Source: Amoebophrya sp. A120
Taxonomy: Eukaryota; Sar; Dinophyceae; Syndiniales; Amoebophryaceae
Direction of reading: 5' to 3'
DNA: 64,000 nucleotides
Assembly (NCBI GenBank): GCA_905178155.1
Contig: CAJINV010000009.1
Coordinates: 3,528,768-3,592,767, forward strand
A model generated the notes under the pieces. It saw nothing but the letters and a program-made list of their open reading frames with translations. It searched no databases and was not told where the DNA came from. Below are positions 54,701-62,061 of the stretch, in pieces. Position numbers and translations under genes: made by a program. Positions within the stretch are counted from its first letter, which is position 1. The number at the start of each line of letters is the position of its first letter.

Positions 54701-57231
54701 GTTCAGCATGTACGGAGCCGGGGCGGATAGGAGCGAGAAAGTGGTGGATCCGCAGTTTTTCCCGATTTGCTTGATGATCTCGCAGATTCTGTTCCTGTTT
54801 TTACCGTCCGATTCCTTCCGCCGGAAGTACCGGTGGCAGATTTTGGAGCTCATCCGGGACGTGATGTGTGCCCCGTTTGTGTTGGTGACGTTTGGGGCGA
54901 ACATTGTCGGGGACATTTTAACCAGCTTCGTGAAACCGTTGTCCGATTTGGAATACACGTATTGCTACTTACTGTACATTGTCTCATTCGACACCGGGGA
55001 GGTGGAAGATTTTGGGGAGGCGAAACTGGAAAGCAGTTCTAGTACAACTCGAGCATCGCAACTCGCTGACACAACTTCTGCGCACGTACGGATAAAACAC
55101 GACGTGGAATTGGACCAGGTGGCGCTACACCAAGAACACTGTAAGGAGATTTCTGGACTACTCTTGCCCTTCGTTCTCGCTCTTCCCTACTACTTCCGGT
55201 TGATGCAGTGCGTCGCGCGATTCCGGGCGACACGGGATGCGGAGTGGGAGAAGTTACTCGCGATTCAGGCAGTCGCGGATGCGGAACAAGAAAACGCGGA
55301 ACTTGCAAGGAAGGAGGCGGAAGCAGCTGCTGGTGGAAATGACGATGTTGAAAATGCGGACAAAACAACCCCTCTCGTCCACAGCCCCTCGAGGCGTCTC
55401 TCCACGAGTTCGGTCTCGAGTTCCGGTGATTTGAAGCGGTCTGCCTTCGCGAAACGGGGGAAATCTGGGTCGACGCAGACAGCCTCGGCTGCGCACCACG
55501 GTACTAGTACCTCTGCTCACAACCGGCAAACAATAACCGGGTCTTCGGTCGACTTGGCGATCACAACGTCCATCCTAGATCGACCATCCACCACTCCGGG
55601 CGTCGGGCCAAACGTTGCGGATGAGGAGTTACCAGCGACGATAGCGCACGAACAGCACGAACATGGAAGTGGGAAGCAAGTTCAATCATCGAAAACCGCG
55701 CCGACTCTCCCCCCCTTCTACAAATCGCCCCATTTTTGGAACGCGGGAAAATATTGCACCGGGATTCTCGTCGTGTTTCAGCAGTACCTTACCGATGATT
55801 GGCGTGTGTGGTTGGTGATCAGCGCGGTTTCCACTTGTATCAACTGTAAAAATGTCTGGGTCTGGAAGAATGCATGTTTGTCATGCTTGTCTGGCATGGC
55901 TCTTAAATCTGTCGTGCACGTGACCCAAGAGCGCCACTGTTCTGTGATGCAGAAACGCAGTTTGTCATGCAGAATAGGCAACACCTAGAAGCTCAGAAAC
56001 TTGTCATGCTGAGCCAGCATTTGTGGCCTCATCATGAGACGCCATCCAGCATCACAAGTTTCCAGACCCAGATATTTTTACATTTGATAACTTGCTACAT
56101 GCTCACGTGGGACATGTACATGGACTGGAATTTGGTTTGGAATCCGATTTATGCAATGCAAAAGCATCGTACTAGTAGTAATCGCATTACAAATTTGCTC
56201 AGCATGAAAAATGGAATTGCTCATGCTGAAGATTTACCTTGAAAAAGAAACTTGTCATGCATAAATGCAGTTACTGTTACTACGAGTGCGATACTTTTGC
56301 ACAGCATACGACTCCCTATCTACGCTATCAGTTCTTCAAATTTTTGCACAAAAACTACCAATTATTGAAACCGATTTTGAAGTTTCTGGGGTTGCAGAGC
56401 TTGGTTGCAGGCGGGGGAAATAACAATAAAGCGGGTAATATTGCTGGTGGACTACAGGATTCGTCCACACAAGACAGAAACAGTTCACGCGAAAATATTA
56501 ACTCCATGACGATGAGCAACCGCGCCACCATCGGGATCCACCACGCTTTAGAGTATGAATTGCAAAAGTATCGTACTCGTATAAATGCATTACAAATTTC
56601 CGCCTCAGTGTGAGAGATAAAATTTGTAATGCTGATTCGCCTTAAGAGAAAGATTTGTAATGCATGATTGCAAGAATACGAGTACGATACTTTTGCACAG
56701 GATATAGAGCACGCGAACACGACGTTGCACGAACCGTTACTCGGCGCAAACACCAAGCATCACAAACAGTTCAATAAGGACAAGGTGCTGATTCACGAAC
56801 GAGCAAGTGAAATTCACGAGAAGCACCGGTTTGAGCACGTGGCGCCGGACAGGACGAAATTGTACCCGGAGCACTATTATCTCTGGATCCCGGTGCTGAA
56901 CTTTTTCCTGCGGTTCACGTGGATTTTAACCATCGTCCCCACCCCGGCGTATTTATTGCAGGCGTACTTCTTCGCGGACAGCAGTGGTGGTGCGAGCAAT
57001 ACAGATTCGACGAGCCAGCCGGTCGTCGCTTCATTATCCGTTTCAGAAAACTTGATCATCTTCCTCGCAGCCGCCGGAGAAATCTACCGCCGCGCCCAGT
57101 GGGCGTTACTGAGGCTGGAGAACGAGCACTTGACAAACGCGAGTCACTACCGTGCTTTTTGTTGGGTGCCCCCAGTACACGCGACGCCGAGCGGCGGGAA
57201 GCTGTTTAACAGTGGGAATGTGAAAATTTGA
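51701..57231 (+). CDS. G11: SPX-EXS phosphate exporter, XPR1/PHO1/SYG1 family
   Basis: Predicted exons 51701-52144, 52460-52530, 52685-54296, 54453-55837, 56095-56149, 56314-56553, 56710-57231; sum 4329 nt, 1442 residues against 650-900 for most relatives. The SPX domain starts at the N-terminus (MKFGALLLRSRVPEWTDHYL, DYNAGKNKLKQ) and ends near residue 595 with the inositol-pyrophosphate-binding motif LNYSGYRKLMKKHDKKT; between them lie some 400 residues of Ser/Thr/Gly/Gln-rich inserts. Membrane helices begin at about 54220. EXS signatures are clear: PLFRFCFMFILLLWLLGW, APFVLVTFGANIVGDILTSF, PYYFRLMQCVARFR, NAGKYCTGI, WDMYMDWNL, FLRFTWILTI and EIYRRAQWALLRLENEHL. Family members export phosphate and sense it through SPX. 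Six introners interrupt it, one inside the WDMYMDWNL region. Confidence 0.93.
52145..52454. mobile_element. Introner, family D
   Basis: Starts TATCAAAAGGAAAAATTCCC, ends GGGATTTTTCGTTTTGATA; flanks cctca (52140-52144) and cctcc (52455-52459), one mismatch. In G11. Confidence 0.93.
52531..52679. mobile_element. Introner, family B
   Basis: TATCCTGAGCAAAAGTATCG... to ...ACTTTTGCAGTTCATA; exact TSD aagga at 52526-52530 and 52680-52684. In G11. Confidence 0.95.
54297..54447. mobile_element. Introner, family F
   Basis: Starts TATCCACAGTAAATTCCCCG, ends GGGAAATTTGTATCGCATA; flanks cgacg (54292-54296) and ctacg (54448-54452), one mismatch. In G11 between the first two membrane helices. Confidence 0.93.
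55838..56089. mobile_element. Introner, family A (252-bp subtype)
   Basis: TATCAACTGTAAAAATGTCT... to ...TTTTTACATTTGATA; exact TSD acttg at 55833-55837 and 56090-56094. In G11 just before WDMYMDWNL. Confidence 0.95.
56150..56308. mobile_element. Introner, family B
   Basis: TATGCAATGCAAAAGCATCG... to ...TTTTGCACAGCATA; flanks cgatt (56145-56149) and cgact (56309-56313), one mismatch. In G11. Confidence 0.93.
56554..56704. mobile_element. Introner, family B
   Basis: TATGAATTGCAAAAGTATCG... to ...TTTTGCACAGGATA; exact TSD tagag at 56549-56553 and 56705-56709. In G11. Confidence 0.95.
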
Positions 57232-58046
57232 GCAATGAAGTAGAGTGTTCGACGGGGACGGAATAACATGTTTTGAAAACAGTATCACGAAGATCATTTG
57301 GGTTTAGATTTACAACTTCTTCAAGCAGTTGGTGATGTGTGTACAGTTTCTTTGCAGCACGAGTTTCGATGTCGACCATAATAAATAGCCTTGATTTATT
57401 TCGGGCCCTTCTTGTACGTATCTATACGGGTTTGATTCCGGACAAGAACGAACAAGACATATTTTGCACAGCGCAACCAGAATTTCACGCAGAAATAACG
57501 TGCTCCTCAGAACTATTCATAACGATAACCAACTGCAGGAGTATACGAAGCAGATGGAAAGCTGACCCTGTAGTACTAGCAGCTTTTTGCAGCTGTGCAA
57601 ACAAGATTCTCTCGTGTTCGAGTTGGAGCGCCTGCTCGGCGCTCCAAGTTATCATACCTGCGAGCAGTGAACTCCATGTGGATGCCCCCGCAGTGAAGAA
57701 TTGCAAAAAAGACTTCTTTGTTGCTACGCTGATCATTGATTTCAAATCATGAAGTTGAAGATCCGCATCATCTACTTCTTCGATTGAGTAGGTTAAAGAT
57801 TTGGAACATCAGCGAAGTACTTGTCAGCAAACTTTTAATAACAGATATAATGAGGACCACGATGAAAACCCGACAAGGAAGATGAGGCTTCAGATTTAAC
57901 TACATTTGAGGGGCGACAACAAGACCACTAGAGACCGCACCGAGACGATTTGTAATTGACACAACTTTTGTAATTCGTAATCGTAGTGTTTTTTTCCAAG
58001 CAAACAAGAAAAGGAGAAGAGCATTTCTCTGCTGCTTTTCAGAAAG
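57232..58046. other. Intergenic G11-G12
   Basis: 815 bp. A 137-codon frame at 57339-57752 has no support from composition or domains. Confidence 0.45.
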
Positions 58047-61000
58047 ATGGCCAAGAACTACGGCACAAAACCACTGCAATCCGCCTCCGCGGCCAGGCCA
58101 GAAAGGATGTTGCGCAGTGTCGCGTCCTCTGAAACCCCCGAGGGCGCTGGCGTGACGTCGGACCAGATTCATTTTCCCGTACTGCAACCTAGTTGCGGGT
58201 CTGCAGCTCCTGCACCAGAGAGTGACGATAGGCTCGGACGTGCGTGTGGCGAAGCTACACGTCGAGAAATCCAGCAAACACGCAGCCCCTCAACTACAGT
58301 TCAACGATTCATGCCACTGAACACACAAGGTTTACAACTTGAGCGTTCAAGAACTTCCTTCCGGCATCCCAGGACGACGAATTCGTCATCGTCAACATCC
58401 GGTTCCAGAAGTACAGAGTCAGGTAGGAAGAACAGCATCAGCTTCATCGCGGATCATTCTGTAGGTAGTCCGGGCGACGTTTTGGTTTTATCGCCAAAGT
58501 TGGAGCAGATAAAAAGAAGACGAATAAAGCATGTCCTCACGCAACAAGCACCACGACCGTTTCCCGCGCAGCGACAGAGAGCCGCTTCACGGAGAGCAGA
58601 GCAGGGTCGTGTATTTACCGGAGCGGGGATGAAGGTTTTTGCAGCCGGAGGGCATCAAGTTCAAGAAGTTTCTACTAGACGAAGATCCAGTGCAAAAAAT
58701 CATGACGCCACTGCAACAGGAGCACCACAAGAAGGTCGTGGGTACCTCCCTCTTTCAAATTCCGGTACTATTCCCGCGGCTAGCACTAGCACTTCTTCCC
58801 CGTCTTCTAGCTCATCTTCATCAACGATAACATACAGCAAGAAAAAAACCTCCTCCGCCCGAATTCTCTGCAAACTGAAGACATTTTTCAGATTGTTCCT
58901 CTCCCTCGCTGGAACCGCTATGACGATCCCTGGCGCCCTCGCCCAGTCTTACCCCGGCGGACTAGCGCACACGTCTGCCCCCCATCTAGAACACGGGTGG
59001 ACCGACAACAGTTATGCGAAGATCATCGCGAACTCCGAAAAAATCTTGAAGTCCAACGTGTACATCCACAGGCTGTTGGCCGAAGACCAGATCCAAGCGA
59101 ACTACGGACGGGCACATTACAACAGTATTCATTGGAAATTCAAATTTTTGCTGTCTGATTGTCTGATCGACGTATTACCTGATTGTCATGCAGGAGCATA
59201 TCTATGACCTTCACCCTCGCAAGTGGACACCTTTTGCTTACTGGAAACAAAACAAAATATAACAGAGAAGTACCCCTTCACATTAGCCTGGCACCTCCAG
59301 CGACAGTCGGGGCGGTGGGTCTGTTCATTGCCGGAAAAGGCAAATGATGAGTCGTTGAAATCGGAAGAAACGCTGTTATCCGTTTTGAACACGTTGTTTA
59401 GCCGGTTTATGCACGACAAACTCCTGGAGTATCACGATCTGGAGCCCGCGAAATACGTTTCATCGAGGGTATAAATAGAAGATGCTGCTACTTTTTTTAC
59501 AAACAAGATAAAATCGCCGAGGACCACTTTGTCATGCGTTTTTGCCCGCAGGGCACCCGGCTCGTCTTGCTGGAGGACTTCAATGAAGATGCGCATCATG
59601 CTGAAAAAAACCTCTATCAGGTTGAAATCGACCTAGCAACGAAGATCCCGCACATGGACCTTGCGGATAGCCAACTGCTGCGATGGATGGTCAACTTGGT
59701 AGTGGATCTGCACTACCCGTTTAACCTGGGCTTCCCCGACGCACCCGAGGACACGCTGGATACAATGTATAATTTCATTGCAAGAGCTTCATGTTGCATA
59801 GAAAACTTCTATGCATGACAAACTAGCTCTCTGACGGATCTTTGTGCAATACAAATTTCTTTTCTCAGGTACAACCTCGACCAGCAGCCGCTCGCGAAGC
59901 TCTGGACCTCGATGCAGGACAAAATCATCCTTGCCATCGATTCCAACGCCGACCTCGACGAAACGAAAAACATCGACATCTCCGACCAGCACCCGTTTGA
60001 GCTCTTCTTCCAGTGGGCGAGCGAGACCACGAAGATCGTATCCAAGAAAAAAAGCGCGTAAGTGTAACTTTGTAGGACGCATAGCATGACAGATTCGCTT
60101 TGCGTATACATAAAAAACCTGTTATGCGCAGCTAGTTGCTAGTAAGTGAAAACTAACACATATGAAGCGAGCTTATGACGCACACCCAGCATGACAAGCG
60201 TAGCTGTCTTGCGGTCTCTGCATGACAGACTTACACATCATACGCACTTTTTTTGTCGCATAGATCGCGTGCGACATCTACCGGGATGTATCTTCCAATT
60301 CGGACGAATTTCCCAAGCAGTACATGGTCTCCGCGCAAGTTTTATGCACTGCAAACGTATCGTATTCGTAGTAATCGCAGTCATGCATTACAAATCTAGT
60401 AATCAAGGTCATTCCGCATTACAAATTACCTTTGTAATGCTGAGCCAATTTGTAATGCCATTTTATACTAGTACCTACGATAGTTTTGCAGTTCACAAGT
60501 TTACGCAAAGTGGGAGAAAATCTTGCAGAAAAGGATGGAGGAGGCGGCGAAACACGTCGTGATTTTTCTCAAGTATAGCACTTATCGAGATCATGATCTA
60601 CATCTATGACTATGTTATAGGAGTTTGCGAAGTGGAAGTTGTACACACTAAATCTGTCAGCTTCTACCTTACAGATTGCAAAAATTCAATGCAAATCAAG
60701 ATCTAATAAATTGTCAATAAATTATGTAAAGGAACATCGCCCTCCACAAGGCCCACCGAAAAGCTGTGGCCCAGGGCAAAGGCCGACACCACCCACGAAA
60801 GCACTGGAAACGGGATTTTTTTCGAAACCTCTGCGTCGCGGCGGTTCTCATCCCCGCATTTCTATGAGAGTGCACAACTCCCCCTTCCCCTCATTTGTAT
60901 AGCATGAACTGCAATACAAGCATCAGCAAGTGTGCCGCTCTTGCATGACAACTTTGCACTGCATTGTAGTGCTATATGGACTACCCCCAGAACTTGTCAT

Positions 61001-61238
61001 GCAAACAGTGCCAAGAGGCAAAGGGTGGATTGGGTATTTTGTATGGCAAACGAGGGGGAGGGGGAGTTGTGCACTGTCATAGCCTCTCTGGCTGATGCAG
61101 AAATTTGAGAAGCAGCAGAACATCTTCAAGATTCTCTTCAACAATAGCAAGTACGCGGAAGGGTGGGGCAGCGCGATCGGCGGGACACACAACGTGTTCG
61201 GTGGCGCAACGTCGAGCAAGGAGCTGAGGAAACTGTAG
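58047..61238 (+). CDS. G12: S1/P1-nuclease-like membrane protein (degenerate)
   Basis: Proposed exons 58047-59124, 59224-59468, 59552-59766, 59869-60038, 60268-60342, 60503-60573, 60621-60640, 60732-60862, 61087-61238; sum 2157 nt, 718 residues. The junction 59124/59224 is the only canonical in-frame solution I found and is uncertain. Residues 1-260 are Ser/Arg-rich; a hydrophobic segment lies at about 271-293 (FFRLFLSLAGTAMTIPGALA). The stretch LLRWMVNLVVDLHYPFNLGF near residue 484 resembles the HxxGDxHQPLH zinc-site helix of S1/P1 nucleases, with some ligands replaced (Asn for His), so activity is doubtful. A second membrane helix (NLCVAAVLIPAFLWLMQKF) is rebuilt only after removing the introner at 60863-61081. 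Three introners, four or five other introns including one of only 47 nt. Family call is tentative. Confidence 0.6.
59125..59223 (+). other. Proposed GT-AG intron in G12 (uncertain)
   Basis: Donor GTATTC and acceptor TCGCAAG give an open frame into ...NITEKYPFTLAWH. Other frames here are also open for a while (EHIYDLHPRKWTPFAYW in another frame), so the boundary may be wrong or the assembly may have an indel. Confidence 0.35.
59469..59551 (+). other. GT-AG intron in G12
   Basis: Donor AGG|GTATAA, acceptor TTGCCCGCAG|; restores KYVSSR|GTRLVLLEDF. Confidence 0.85.
59767..59868 (+). other. GT-AG intron in G12
   Basis: Donor CAAT|GTATAA, acceptor TTTTCTCAG|; restores EDTLDTM|YNLDQQPL. Confidence 0.88.
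60039..60262. mobile_element. Introner, family L
   Basis: Starts TATCCAAGAAAAAAAGCGCG, ends GCACTTTTTTTGTCGCATA; exact TSD gatcg at 60034-60038 and 60263-60267. In G12; contains a tempting GTAAGTG donor at 60058 that would break the frame. Confidence 0.9.
60343..60497. mobile_element. Introner, family B
   Basis: TATGCACTGCAAACGTATCG... to ...TTTTGCAGTTCACA (terminal ATA mutated to ACA); exact TSD agttt at 60338-60342 and 60498-60502. In G12; restores AQV|YAKWEK. Confidence 0.93.
60574..60620 (+). other. Very short intron in G12 (47 nt)
   Basis: Removing 47 nt (TATAGC to TTATAG, boundary movable by one G) joins VVIFLK to EFAKWK; read-through meets TGA at 60607. It starts TATAG and ends near ATA like an introner but has no matching TSD. 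Confidence 0.55.
60641..60731 (+). other. GT-AG intron in G12
   Basis: Donor GTACAC, acceptor ATGTAAAG; restores FAKWKL|NIALHKAHRKAVAQ. Confidence 0.7.
60863..61081. mobile_element. Introner, family O
   Basis: Starts TATGAGAGTGCACAACTCCC, ends GAGTTGTGCACTGTCATA; about 30-nt inverted ends. Flanks atttc (60858-60862) and gcctc (61082-61086) are poorly matched, but removal of element plus 5 nt rebuilds a membrane helix in G12. Confidence 0.85.
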
Positions 61239-62061
61239 TGGGTGTGAGTTATCGACGGCTACTGAAATCAATCCAAGATTTTTTTCAACCAGAACCAAAA
61301 TCCTCAAAGCAAAACCTAAATTTCGAATAATCAATAGAAGAGAACAAGCGCAGCGCGCGCATGATAACAAACATCTCAATAAAGTTAAGTAACATATTCA
61401 CCAGCGAGTTTTTTCACATTGGTTTTTTATTCGATTTCCCGGGCAGAATAGAAATTCTGTCGAGAACTGCAGTTGAAGGAAAAGCGACAACGTCAGTGGA
61501 GACACCACGGATACCTGAAAATGAAAGCGACACTCGACGTGTACAGTGTTGGCCAACACATCGAGATGACAAGCGCGACGTGCGCCTGTGATCCTGGGTG
61601 GTCAACGAAAGTGAAGCAACTGCCTATCCTGTAGGATAGAAGTTCTTGCGTCAACAGTATCAGTTACGTTATAATTGTCTTTCTTCATCGAGCTGGCTGC
61701 AGTTTCCAACCGACGTTGGAACTTTGTGATTAGACCTTGTGAAGAAAAAGAGGGTACTAGTTGTAGGAGCAGTTATGTCTACTTCACTGTGTCGCTCGCC
61801 TACCGCCTACGCAAGGGAGCGCAGCACTAGCGACGCGCCGCGCCGCTACGCCGAGCGTAAGATAGAATAACCACGACCGGAGAGCTGCAGGTGCGCTATG
61901 TCGAGAATGAGAAGTAGTAGAGTGTGGTTTCTCTTTCTTGAGTAGACTGGTGGTTGTTCAAGAAGAAGGCTAGTACTTGTATCTACACAGCGTCGGCCTA
62001 GTTCTAGTTCATCACGTTCTTCGTACCATAATAAAGCAAAAAGCACAGCGCACCAAAAAGG
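61239..62061. other. Intergenic G12-G13
   Basis: 823 bp, nothing recognised. Confidence 0.5.

Noticed and set aside
60058-60066. Strong donor GTAAGTG as the exon end in G12
   Set aside because: Using it breaks the frame; the element at 60039-60262 with exact TSD gatcg explains the intron better.
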